The notes under the pieces: model-generated
Told to the model about the DNA's origin: nothing
The model's database searches: none
Seen by the model: the letters and a program-made list of their open reading frames with translations, nothing else
In this document: piece by piece, positions 43,901 through 50,569 of the stretch
How positions within the stretch are numbered: position 1 is the stretch's first letter
Layout: each line of letters starts with the position of its first letter
Source of the DNA: Dactylorhiza incarnata
Lineage: Eukaryota; Streptophyta; Magnoliopsida; Asparagales; Orchidaceae
Reading direction: 5' to 3'
Assembly (NCBI GenBank): GCA_033032865.1
Contig: JAWHQI010000277.1
Span: 2,202,501 to 2,266,500 of the forward strand
Length of the DNA: 64,000 nt
Translations under genes and position numbers: made by a program

Positions 43901-46473
43901 GGGGAATAGAAGTAGCGGGAAGGAGGGGAATACCTGGAGTCACACCAGGGAGGGACCGCTTGGCGTCGTACCAAGGGAGACAGGCGGTTTCCAAACTTGG
44001 ATCCAAAACCATCGATACCCACCACCACCGTAACCTGCAAATATAAACACTCAAACTGGAAATTGGGCATCCTAATCGGATGTCCTACAACTTCCAAGCC
44101 AATCGGATGCTAAATATGACTCAAAACATATAAAATAATACATCAAACTGACTCAAAATGACATTTCGGGCGCAACCACGGACTCGGATCGCCCGAACAA
44201 GTAGCGGTTCACCGCCTTCTGCGGGAATAGACTCGAGTCGGTCGCTGAACTCCATCACAAACCATTCCAACCTCTAATAATAGTTCTCTTTATTTTTTAT
44301 TTTCAAAAATTAATGATGCTTCGGTGGGAAGAGGAATTTCCAATTTATTAAACTTTCTTTACGAGGCTTCATAACAATTTAATAAGCATTATTAAGTTTA
44401 AAGTAAAAAAAAGATTTAATTCTCAATTTATAATACAACTTTATAATGTGGGTGTGTGCATGCGTGTATCCGTGCGTGGGTGGGTGGGTGAGTGTGGGTG
44501 TGTTAAAATGTGTTAAAATGTGTTAAAATGTATGTTAAAATGTGTGTTAAAATGTGGTTAAAATGTGTTAAAATGTGTGTTGAAATGTGTGTTAAAATGT
44601 GTGTTGAAATGTGTGTTGAAATGTGTGTTAAAATGTGTGTTAAAATGTGTGTTAAAATGTGTGTGCGTGTTATAAAATGGGGGTGTGTTAAAATGGGTGT
44701 GTTAAAATGGGTGTGTGATTAAAATGGGTGCGTGTGAAAATGGGTGTGTTAAAATGTGTGTGTGTGTGTGTGTGTGTTAAATGGGAGTGTTAAAAAGGGT
44801 GGTGTGTGCGTGTTAAAATGTGTGTGTGTGTGTGTGTGTGAAATGTGTGTTAAAATATGTGTTGAAATGTGTGCTAAAATGTGTGTTAAAATGTGTGTTA
44901 TAAAATGGGGGTGTGTTAAAATGGGTGTGCTATAAAATGGGGGTGTCATTAAAATGGGTGCTTGTGAAAATGGGTGTGTTAAAATGGGTGTGTGTGTGTG
45001 TGTGTTAAAATGGGTGTGTTAAAATGGGTGGTGTGTGTGCGTGTTAAAATGGGTGTTAAAATGGGTGTGTCAAAATGGGTGTGTGTGTGAAAATGTGTTA
45101 AAATGTGTGTGTGTGTGTGTATTAAAATGGGCATGTGTGTGTGTGTTAAAATGGGTGTGTTAAAATGTGTGTTAAAATTGGTGTGTCCTAAAATGGGTGT
45201 GTGTGTGAAAATGGGTTTGTGTGTGTTAAAATGGGTGTGTGTGTGTGTGTTAAAATGGATGTGTTAAAATGGGTGTGTTAAAATGGGTGTCTCTGTGTGT
45301 GTAAAAGTGGGTGTGTGTGTGTTAAAATGGGTGTGTGTGTGGGTGTGTTGAAATGGGTGCGTGTGTGTGTTAAAATGGGTGTGTTTGTTTGCGTGTTAAA
45401 ATGGGTTTGTTTGCGTGTTAAAATGGGTTTGTGAGGGCGTGTGTGTTAAAATGGGTTTAAAAATAGTATGTGCATGACTGCTTTGGGTGTGCGTAGCCCA
45501 TGCGCCACCACTTTAGGGCCGCATGCACGAGTGGCATGCACCAAGGTAGCCACGAACGAGCGGAGCAGTTTGCACCTGGAGTGGCCCTGCGCCTGGGAGT
45601 GTGGGGCTGCGGGGGCGCGGGCGTGTGTGTGTGTGTGTGTGTGTGTGTGTCATGATTTATATTGTATGGAAATAATATTTAACATGAAGCTCATCATTAC
45701 TAGCTAGGATAACGGAGTTTGAAAGGATTACTAACAAAAAAATTGTGAGATTGAAACTTCGATGTACTTCATGAATTTTGATTGCATATGATAAATAATG
45801 ATCGAGGAGTCAAATATGTAAATAGACACGAATTCAGTGGTAAGTGCATAGATCCCAATCTTATAACATATGAAGCAAACACAAGGACAAGAGACTTCAA
45901 AGAGGTTAACTAGATATTATCAAGTATTTTAAATAAACAAAGTTTCTAAAGCATTTAATGATAAGCAGTGGAAAATAATACAATTAGAAATGAAGCGTAA
46001 ATAACAAAGAAGACAAAAAAATTTAATAAGCACCTCATAACGATCCATGGTGACATACATCCGGCCACCACCAGATGCAATTTGTGCATCAATACCTTTT
46101 TCTCGTAAATTTGCGAGATCCTTCTCAAGAGTTTCCACAAAGCCTACACTGGATCCATCTAAGACATCACGGCCATCGGTTAGGATATGGACTCTGATTC
46201 TTTTGGCACCATGTTCAGCAGCACCTTTCAGAAGCAACTGCACTTAAGAAAAGATAAACTATGATATGATCAAATTTTAAATTAAAAAAGGGTAGCTTTC
46301 TTTTAAAATTACGCTTCAATACCTGTAATTGATCTATCCGGGAATGTACACCTCCATCACTTAGCAATCCAATCAGATGCAAAGTACCTTTATCAAAAGA
46401 TTCTTTTATGTACTTAAAAGCCTCTCCTTCGTATATTTTTCCAGAGGCAAGTGCAAAATCCACAAGTTTAGCA
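16827..46473 (-). CDS. iPGAM: 2,3-bisphosphoglycerate-independent phosphoglycerate mutase (5' exon(s) outside window)
   Basis: The enzyme interconverts 3- and 2-phosphoglycerate in cytosolic glycolysis, through a phosphoserine intermediate and two Mn/Mg ions. The coding segments, minus strand, are join(46323-46473, 46034-46237, 22676-23100, 18938-19130, 18771-18866, 17777-17932, 16827-16991). Every border is GT-AG, the phases agree, and 462 residues plus stop read without interruption. Family landmarks run in order: [70 protein letters not shown] and TSHT. These supply the substrate Arg/Lys residues and the metal-binding Asp/His residues of both sites, except those in the missing N-terminus. 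About 95 residues, including the first metal Asp and the catalytic Ser, should be encoded upstream and are not found up to 64000. The intron 23101-46033 is 22,933 bp, while the others are 71-3545 bp. The gene looks functional apart from the unseen start. Confidence 0.95.
17582..17597. repeat. Poly-C run in an iPGAM intron
   Basis: Sixteen consecutive C on the plus strand (G on the transcribed sense). A simple homopolymer and a likely assembly length ambiguity. Confidence 0.9.
17777..17932 (-). CDS. iPGAM: iPGAM coding exon f
   Basis: 156 bp, 52 codons, [20 protein letters not shown] to SHTLQP. TADHGN gives the second-site Asp-His metal ligands and TSHT the last metal-binding His. Phase 0 at both ends. 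Confidence 0.97.
17933..18770. other. iPGAM intron, 838 bp
   Basis: AT-rich intronic sequence with GT-AG borders. No repeat element or open frame of interest was recognised. Confidence 0.8.
18771..18866 (-). CDS. iPGAM: iPGAM coding exon e
   Basis: 96 bp, 32 codons, [20 protein letters not shown] to [15 protein letters not shown] supplies an Asp and a His metal ligand. It is preceded by a 71-bp intron, the shortest of the gene. Confidence 0.97.
18938..19130 (-). CDS. iPGAM: iPGAM coding exon d
   Basis: 193 bp. The first base completes the Ser codon, then [18 protein letters not shown] to SRKFDQ. It carries the conserved active-site Lys of VKFGH. It is separated from exon c by a 3,545-bp intron holding a TRIM-like insertion. 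Confidence 0.97.
19782..20663 (-). mobile_element. TRIM-like LTR element in an iPGAM intron, one LTR nearly lost
   Basis: The borders are marked by a 5-bp duplication GTGTT at 19777-19781 and 20664-20668. On the minus strand the 5' LTR runs from TGTTAGAGAAATTG (20663) to TTTTCTCTACA (about 20486), roughly 178 bp. TGGTATCGGAGCC, a tRNA-Met-type primer-binding site, follows directly. At the other end only about 13 bases of the 3' LTR remain (TTTTCTCTACA and adjacent bases, complement of 19782-19794). The ~690-bp interior is GC-rich with CGGTCTGCGGTCTGCG repeats and has no credible protein. Size and structure fit a TRIM or other small nonautonomous retroelement, with most of the 3' LTR replaced or deleted. 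Confidence 0.75.
20669..21545 (+). other. Pyrimidine- and proline-codon-rich intronic segment
   Basis: A 254-codon open frame (20779-21543) is extremely Pro/Ser/Thr-rich with no domain, signal or recognised family. Its antisense strand is also open for long stretches, as expected for C-rich low-complexity DNA. It lies within an iPGAM intron beside the TRIM. It is more likely retroelement leader or captured sequence than a gene. Confidence 0.35.
21546..22675. other. Rest of iPGAM intron c-d
   Basis: AT-rich intron sequence. A (GAT)n microsatellite of about seven units lies at 22517-22539. No gene or element border was recognised. Confidence 0.7.
22676..23100 (-). CDS. iPGAM: iPGAM coding exon c
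   Basis: 425 bp following the giant intron (acceptor TTATGCAG). It opens [10 protein letters not shown], continuing exactly from DRYE of exon b. It contains NFRADRM, whose two Arg residues bind substrate phosphate, and ends TFAC plus two bases of a Ser codon at a GTATGT donor. Confidence 0.97.
23495..23660. repeat. (GA)n and (CA)n microsatellites with ~48-bp direct repeat
   Basis: (GA)n at about 23497-23513 and (CA)n at about 23551-23563. The ~48-bp phrase AAGGCAATATGYCTATTTTC through CAATATCAGC occurs at about 23536-23583 and 23606-23652. Confidence 0.8.
24205..24760. mobile_element. Possible decayed hAT relative of the 37059-43206 element
   Basis: The left part has GGATATCGGCAAACATTGCCGACATGTC. 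The right part has CTGACATG...AATCCAACATCCGC. Both resemble the two ends of the hAT-like element at 37059 and 43206 (GATGTCGGCCGACATGTC; CTGACATCCAACATCTG). Similarity is partial and borders are not exact. Confidence 0.3.
25513..25690. repeat. 20-bp minisatellite CGCAAGGCTCAAGGCGAAGG
   Basis: About three full copies (25561-25618) plus diverged flanking units built of AAGGCTCAAGGCG. The sequence is GC-rich within an AT-rich intron. No gene. Confidence 0.85.
25691..26177. other. Intronic spacer with a TATAAATAG motif
   Basis: CTATAAATAGAGG at about 25836-25848 resembles a TATA box and is followed by a short Pro/Thr/Ser-rich open frame (25898-26251) that runs into the adjacent LTR. It may be a fragment of an LTR promoter. 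No gene family was recognised. Confidence 0.3.
26178..27812 (+). mobile_element. Gypsy-type LTR, forward orientation (left arm of inverted pair)
   Basis: Begins TGATGAGTCC and ends TTAGCGCATCA, about 1.63 kb, followed by AGTTTTTGGGGTCGG, which resembles a degraded tRNA-Asp-type primer-binding region of Athila/Tat elements. Within it CGCACGGTC / GACCGTGCG palindromic phrases recur many times (about 26490-26900). Positions 26178-27670 match the reverse complement of 28303-29798. No target duplication pairs with the other arm (left flank GTCAA). Confidence 0.65.
27813..28302 (-). pseudogene. Captured fragment of SIRE-like copia gag between inverted LTRs
   Basis: On the minus strand 28290-27870 corresponds to about 51400-51810 of the intact-looking gag frame of the SIRE-like element. 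It shares the sequence around SKELASLK and the coiled-coil block ending [17 protein letters not shown]. Only ~430 bp are present, without start, stop or zinc knuckle. The fragment is joined at 28302/28303 directly to the truncated inverted LTR. Confidence 0.75.
28303..29798 (-). mobile_element. Gypsy-type LTR, reverse orientation, truncated (right arm)
   Basis: Reverse complement of the LTR at 26178, starting TGATGAGTCC at 29798 and matching down to the phrase ACCAAATCCAAAGCTC at 28303. There it lacks the last ~140 bp of the left LTR. The arms are clearly related, with many point differences. The flank after 29798 (GCCAC) does not match the left flank. Confidence 0.65.
29799..30883. other. 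Intronic spacer, pyrimidine-rich then AT-rich
   Basis: 29799-30410 is C/T-rich with no domain-bearing frame; the frame at 30203-30421 is low-complexity. 30420-30880 is AT-rich. CCCTGCAAATCAGACAAC at about 30576 recurs near 43338 in the split LTR of the gypsy element, hinting at shared retroelement ancestry. Confidence 0.35.
30884..30978. mobile_element. GATCC-rich terminus of an inserted element in the gypsy 3' LTR
   Basis: CGATCCGATCCTACGATCCG-type repeats lead to ATCCTGACAACCTTGGTTG. Immediately after, at 30979, homology to the other copy of the gypsy LTR starts. The sequence therefore looks like one end of an inserted element, possibly hAT-like from its CAAGGTTGTCAGGATC end. The other end was not found. 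Confidence 0.35.
30979..31294 (-). mobile_element. Partial 3' LTR of the gypsy chromovirus
   Basis: On the minus strand it starts TGATGGAGTTCAGCG at 31294 and matches, in the same orientation, 44257-43945 for about 315 bp with several substitutions. It breaks at 30979. It follows the 3' end of the pol-derived sequence, as expected for a 3' LTR. Confidence 0.75.
32045..34545 (+). mobile_element. TR-GAG nonautonomous LTR retrotransposon (2.5 kb)
   Basis: The LTRs are 32045-32384 and 34208-34545, both starting TGTTACGGG and ending CCCATAACA. They are very similar, and each contains a TATA-like motif and the phrase GGCATCAGGGGTATTATATG. The primer-binding site TTGGTATCAGAGC follows the left LTR at about 32388. 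A purine-rich stretch GAAGGAAGGGTGAGA precedes the right LTR. Target duplication TAGGC flanks both ends (32040-32044, 34546-34550). Its only coding region is gag, so it would depend on other elements for reverse transcription and integration. It sits inside the integrase region of the chromovirus in the opposite orientation. Confidence 0.92.
33208..34170 (+). pseudogene. TR-GAG gag reading frame with one in-frame stop
   Basis: From ATG 33208 the frame runs about 320 codons to TAA at 34168-34170. It is interrupted only by a TAG at 33532-33534, just after a YDGKSDPLC segment where a Trp codon would be expected. Order: a Gln-rich helical N-terminus (about residues 5-50), a Pro-rich linker, a Retrotrans_gag-type domain (about residues 95-235, with [20 protein letters not shown]), and a zinc knuckle [14 protein letters not shown] near the C-terminus, followed by an acidic tail. 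This is a chromovirus-type gag that packages the RNA. No pol follows. Confidence 0.85.
37059..37600. other. Left remnant of the hAT-like element
   Basis: Contains a C/T-rich block (about 37228-37340) and AT-rich sequence with GACATCCGACAT phrases near the right side. No gene. Ends in AAAAC (37596-37600), the target duplication of the nested LTR retrotransposon. Confidence 0.5.
39230..41806 (-). pseudogene. Accessory/gag-like frame of the LTR element, split by a hAT
   Basis: The frame starts at ATG 41806 with [18 protein letters not shown], a short helical, possibly coiled-coil region (residues 1-50). An acidic, Pro-rich middle and a [12 protein letters not shown] segment follow at about residue 195-205. 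There the hAT at 39580-41192 interrupts it. The sequence on the far side, from about 39571 down, continues with related phrases ([13 protein letters not shown]). The C-terminal residues read between 41192 and 41087 are hAT-derived. No retroviral enzyme domain and no zinc knuckle were seen. A similar start ([19 protein letters not shown]) opens the gag of the neighbouring chromovirus, suggesting gypsy ancestry. Confidence 0.55.
39580..41192. mobile_element. Nonautonomous hAT with GGTTCGGTT-rich ends (1.6 kb)
   Basis: Flanked by an exact 8-bp duplication GGACCAGG at 39572-39579 and 41193-41200. The termini are TAGGACTGCGAGCGGTTCGG and, on the complementary strand of the right end, TAGGCCTGTGCGTAAAAAAC. 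The subterminal ~150 bp of both ends are packed with CGGTTCGGTT and AACCGAACCG in both orientations. The interior holds two copies of GACGAAAGGGTCGAGGGCTAGCAGA (about 40280 and 40587) and no transposase. It inserted into the coding part of the surrounding LTR retrotransposon. Confidence 0.9.
43215..43944 (-). other. Middle part of the split gypsy 5' LTR
   Basis: AT-rich near 43215-43440, then purine-rich GGGG-containing sequence to 43944. No gene. The purine-rich stretch makes long but meaningless antisense frames. Confidence 0.45.
44258..44447. other. Short intronic spacer
   Basis: AT-rich sequence between the gypsy LTR and the minisatellite; no features seen. Confidence 0.6.
44448..45465. 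repeat. ~1-kb minisatellite, GTGTGTTAAAATGG unit
   Basis: Roughly 55-70 head-to-tail units of GT-rich sequence followed by TTAAAATG(G/T) vary in the number of GT steps. A (GT)n expansion and small changes (AAAATGTGTGTT versus AAAATGGGTGTG) define subtypes. Continuous frames such as 44510-44722 are repeat translations with Cys/Val/Lys/Met periodicity and are not genes. It lies about 0.6 kb downstream of the 5' splice site of the giant intron. Confidence 0.92.
45620..45650. repeat. (GT)n microsatellite
   Basis: About 14 GT steps following a GC-rich 130-bp patch (45480-45620). No gene. It may be a continuation of the nearby minisatellite expansion. Confidence 0.85.
46034..46237 (-). CDS. iPGAM: iPGAM coding exon b
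   Basis: 68 complete codons, phase 0 at both ends, follow an 85-bp intron. The exon runs from [10 protein letters not shown] to VTMDRYE. It holds [11 protein letters not shown] and [13 protein letters not shown], which line the substrate pocket. It is followed by the 22.9-kb intron, whose donor reads GTGCTT. Confidence 0.97.
46323..46473 (-). CDS. iPGAM: iPGAM coding exon a (most upstream visible)
   Basis: The exon begins with the last base of a split Gly codon after an AG acceptor and encodes 50 residues from [12 protein letters not shown] to SRIDQLQ. It ends at a GT donor. It contains [10 protein letters not shown] with the conserved active-site His. The residues before it, including the catalytic Ser motif, must come from an exon not seen in this window. 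Confidence 0.95.
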
Positions 46474-47900
46474 CTGTTGCTCAATAAACAAATGAAATTA
46501 GATGGTATACGATTTAGGATAGACATCAATATTTAATGAATAAGTAAAATCACAAGTAGGATGATAAATGCATCAATTTGCTTCATTAAGAATCTTTCAG
46601 AAAGTATTAGGAATCCTTCAGTCATTAGAAATGATTGGTCTCAATATCTAGATAAAAGTTCCGTCCGAGGACATTTTTTGCTCCAGTGTGGTTGAGCAAA
46701 AATGTCATTGTGATTAATTTGTTGTTTGTTGTGGCCCAATAGCGAACAAATTCTCAAAATCTTTGTGAACCCCGCTTCTTTGTGAGCGTTGGGAATTCGT
46801 ATCGCAAAGTTGTGCAGGGTTCCCGACACTGGACGTTTGTCTTCCCAATCGGACCTCCAGAAGGTTTATCCTCTCCTTCAGAAGATGTTTTTCCTGGGTA
46901 AGGAAACGAAATTTACATCAAGTTGTTCGCAAGATGATTAACAGTACATCGACTCAAACTGTTTTTTCTAGGTTAATCATTTTCTGTTCCTCGAAAGATC
47001 ATTTTCTTATATCGAAATCATATGAAGTTATAATTTACTTTTGTCTAAAAGTAGGCAATATTATTATTTTCAAGATCGTTTGCGTGATTTTGACATAGAT
47101 CTTCACTGGATTTTGCTTAATTTTAACGTGAACGAAACTTTTGATTGGTTTTGCCAATTTCTAAAATTTTTTATTTATAATATTGTTTGCAATCACTACA
47201 TCTTCGAGTTGATGTGAGATTAATGTCTCTAGATGCTTAGTAATATAGCTAGAAAAAATTATGTGTGCCATTTATGTGAGATTAATGCAAATTATGTGAA
47301 ATCTTAATTTTCTGGATCTGTATTTGATCGGTAGGTAGTTTGATGTGTTATTATTGATTGAGCTAATTTTTTTTCATTCCGTTATAGGCTAGATAAACAA
47401 CCGAAGAGATAGAGGACTATCAGCAACATGGGATTCAAATGATATTTTGTTATTTTGTGACTTACGTATTGAAGAAATAGAATTAGACGGAAGGCCAACT
47501 TGTCATGAATTAGACAGCAGCAGTCCAACTTGTCATTTGAATCGTAAATTTTCCTTCTTATATATCCTCAGCTAATGAAATTCCTTATTGTGATGAGATT
47601 TCAGAATTTAACACCGAAGAGATGAAAACAAAGTAAGAAGATCGTAGAGTACATGTTTAATGCATTAGTGCATGTATGTTATCTCAATCTCATAAATGTC
47701 TTGTCATTCCATAATTGTTGATTTCATACACACTAACTCTTCAATTTTACTCTCAAGAGCTATGGACCATATGAACAATGAACAATTGCTTTAAAAAATT
47801 ACTTATTTTTAAATCACCACTTGGAAATTAAAAGTTTATAGTAATTGATGGCTCGCCTATCAATATGTTATGAGCACACGAAGGGGGTAAAGATGCGTGG
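46474..47900. other. Upstream intron/flank of iPGAM, no exon found
   Basis: AT-rich sequence with acceptor AG at 46474-46475. It was searched by eye on the minus strand for the expected GNSEVGHNA and LDGWG coding motifs; none was found. No other gene was recognised. Confidence 0.6.
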
Positions 47901-48367
47901 CCACGGAAGCTTGTATCTTTAATTCTCGCATAGCCGCACAATTATATTTTCTCACATATCTTGTAGCTCGGGTGAGGAGCATGAATGTACTATTTTAGGA
48001 ACCTTTCCCTCTCACAATATACATCTGAGCAAGGGGGTATTTTAGGTCATGAAATGAAATTATCTTTTATTCTCCCTAAGTTTTATCTTCTCCTCTTTCC
48101 CCTTAAGTTAGGGATAGGCTCCCCACTTCCTCTTTCTCTCCTTATGTCGAGCTCGGCTCAAGCCATATCCCCACCATTGGGAAGGCTACGTCAAAGAAAG
48201 GTACGGTGATCTTCTCTGAGACGTCTCTCTATCTTTGTCGTGCACAAGGTCTCAACACGGAGCCTATATAAACTTGGTATCAGAAACATTTTCTTTCCCC
48301 GGTCGATGCCTCCCCTCCAGAACACTTTGTGTCCTCCAATTGAAGGAGACATCGTAGACGGCAAACG
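47901..48367 (+). mobile_element. Left part of an older LTR retroelement, split by the SIRE-like insertion
   Basis: LTR-like sequence leads to GAGCCTATATAAACTTGGTATCAGAAAC, where TTGGTATCAGA (about 48270-48280) is a tRNA-Met primer-binding site in plus orientation. A leader follows, ending GGCAAACG at 48367. The continuation is at 58036 after removal of the SIRE-like element. The 5' border of the LTR was not resolved. Confidence 0.5.
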
Positions 48368-48639
48368 TGTTGGGAACAGTGCCCAGCAATGTTCCTGATT
48401 TGAAGAAGTGCTCAGATCAATGATAAATGCACTATGTATTTGATGGCATATTTTATTCATGACTGCAGAAGATAAACCATATATCCAGTAATTTCCAAAG
48501 TCCAAAATCATCAAGAAAGACTGGACATATTGTTGAGATGATATACATATCGTTGAGATGCATCAAAGCTACATCACTAGTATCAAGACGATAAAAGTAA
48601 TGAAAATTAACGAAGTAAAATGTCATCTCAAGACGCAGC

Positions 48640-49300
48640 AGATGAATCGTTGAGAAAGATAACATATCGTCGAGACGGTTCCGACGATATCGTCTTGAAG
48701 AAAGCTTATCGTGGATAAAGCTAAGTTAAGATGTCTCGACGATATCGTCCTAAAGAAAATGTATAGTCCTTAAAGTTGAAGAAAGCTTATCATGGATAAA
48801 GCTAAGATGTCTCGACGATGTCGTCTTGAAGAAGAGGTATAGTCTTGAAGGTTGAAGAAAGATTATCGTGGATAAAGCTAAGTTAAGATGTCTCGACGAT
48901 ATCGTCCTGAAGAAAATGTATAGTCCTCAAAGTTGAAGAAAGCTTATCGTGGATAAAGCTAAGATGTCTCGACGATGTCGTCTTGAAGAAGAGGTATAGC
49001 CTTGAAGATTAAAGACATGACTCATTAAGTCATGAAGAAAGGTTCATGTAGACAGACATTGGTTTGAAGATCTTATATCGTTTAGAAGATCAAGACGATA
49101 TCGTCTTGAAGAAAGACTGTCAGCCTGATGAATAAGTTTAAGTCTTATAAAAAGAAACACCTCGACGATATCGTCTAGAAGAAGCAATATCGTTGACATA
49201 TCAAGTAGAGTCTTAAAGAAGGAAGTATGTCGACGATATCGTCGTGAAGAATATCTGTCGTTTACATTGATCAAGACGATATCGGCTTGAAGGAATATTA
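48640..49300 (+). repeat. LTR-internal ~80-bp repeats with GACGATATCGTC palindromes (5' LTR)
   Basis: Nine copies of GACGATATCGTC or one-base variants lie near 48683, 48731, 48811, 48893, 48969, 49092, 49163, 49231 and 49274, each usually followed by (Y)TGAAGAA. Between 48700 and 49010 they sit in ~80-bp units containing TTATCGTGGATAAAGCTAAG, arranged as two ~165-bp tandem copies. Confidence 0.9.
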
Positions 49301-50569
49301 TCGCCTTGACAGTTGCAGTCTTGCAGAGCCGCACTTAATGGGCAGACGTTCTTGGAATATGATATTCAAGGAATGTGCACGCTACCTATCATGCACACCA
49401 ATCAAGAAGTAATAAATGATATATTCTCTACAAAATATAGTCGTTGCGCAGTATTTAATAAAGAATAATATTACTTCTATATTCTGCAAGTTCCAAAAAC
49501 GGTAAGGCATTTATGATCATTTGTTCTGTCGTTTCTTTCAAATATTCCATCAGGCAATTTATGGAAAAATTCTGTAAAGATTTTTTATACAAAGTTACAG
49601 AGGAATATAAAAGAAAGGAATTGTCGACTTCACAAGTAGACTTGACTTTCTTACAACATATTGATTATGATCAAGAAAAGAAAGGAAGAGCACAAGCAGA
49701 AAATCTCCATCACTTGGCTGAGAAGACAAGAAAGAACCTTCCTCCTGTACAAAAAGTGCATCTATCAACTAAGGAGAAGATTAAAAAAAAGGTTCAGTAA
49801 TCCACAAGATCACTGTGCTTACATCTGCAATAATAAGAAGAAGACCTGTTATTCAAAGCTTATATTTTGAAGTCTTTTCTTCTCCAACAGCAAAACTTTT
49901 TTGTGTCATTTTATAGGGTTCTTTGTGAACCTGAGTTTGTAAGATCTTAGATCTGAGATTGGTAGGGTTCTGTGTGATCCTGAGATTGGTAGGGTTCTGT
50001 GTGAGCCTGAGTTTTGGTAAGATCTTGGTACAGATCTGAGTGTCTGGTAGGACTTGTAAAGTCTGAGAAAATTGTTGTAAGATTTGTACAACCTGAGTGT
50101 GAGCTTTTCTGTGTGAAGGGCTGAGGTAGGATCATGTGTGATCTGGTTTGTAAGATCAGTTGTATAGTGAAAAGATCTGAGTTTTGGAGAAGTTGTCTAG
50201 TCTAGCACTAGGTGGGAGGGGCAGTGGACTACCTCTAGACACATTGTCTTGTAGGGAACCACTATAAATCTTGTGTGCTTTCTGTATTGCTCTTGTGCTG
50301 TGATAGATAAACTTTAAAGTAGCAAAGAACATTGAAAACACCTAATCACCCCCCCCCCCCCTTTTAGGTGTAGATTATAGACAACCCAAATCTTTCAATT
50401 GGTATCAGAGCGAGGTTGAGTTCAAAGGCTTAACAGCTTAGAACAAGATCTACAAGTTTTTTATTGGGTTATGATCTTTAATGGCCTGTGAGCATCATCA
50501 AGAGATGAGATCAATGAGGTTGCCCATCTGCACCAAAGAGAACTTTTGTCATCTGGAAGCAAATAGTCA

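Larger units (their letters stand above)
36938..44257 (-). mobile_element. 5' LTR of the gypsy chromovirus, split by nested insertions
   Basis: The LTR begins TGATGGAGTTCAGCG at 44257 and ends TTTGCATCA at 36938, where the primer-binding site follows. It is interrupted between 43214 and 37051 by the hAT-like element and its 8-bp duplication, leaving about 1.16 kb of LTR. 43945-44257 matches the partial 3' LTR at 30979-31294. Beyond that the two copies diverge, because the 3' copy is cut by another insertion or deletion. A TATA-like CTATTTATGCGGG lies near its 3' end at about 37040-37022. Confidence 0.65.
23101..46033 (-). other. Giant 22,933-bp intron of iPGAM
   Basis: The donor GTGCTTATT (46033 downward) and acceptor TTATGCAG (ending 23101) join phase-0 exons b and c. 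The intron contains, from its 3' to 5' side, a decayed hAT copy, minisatellites, an inverted pair of gypsy-type LTRs, and a chromovirus with nested TR-GAG, hAT and LTR-retrotransposon insertions. A GT-rich minisatellite lies nearest its 5' end. Each is listed separately. Confidence 0.93.

Noticed and set aside
44510..44949. Cys/Val/Lys/Met- and Thr/His-repeat open frames on both strands
   Set aside because: They are translations of the GTGTGTTAAAATGG minisatellite; periodicity follows the repeat unit.
46641..46829. Short minus-strand frame as a candidate upstream iPGAM exon
   Set aside because: It has no iPGAM N-terminal motif and no suitable splice sites.
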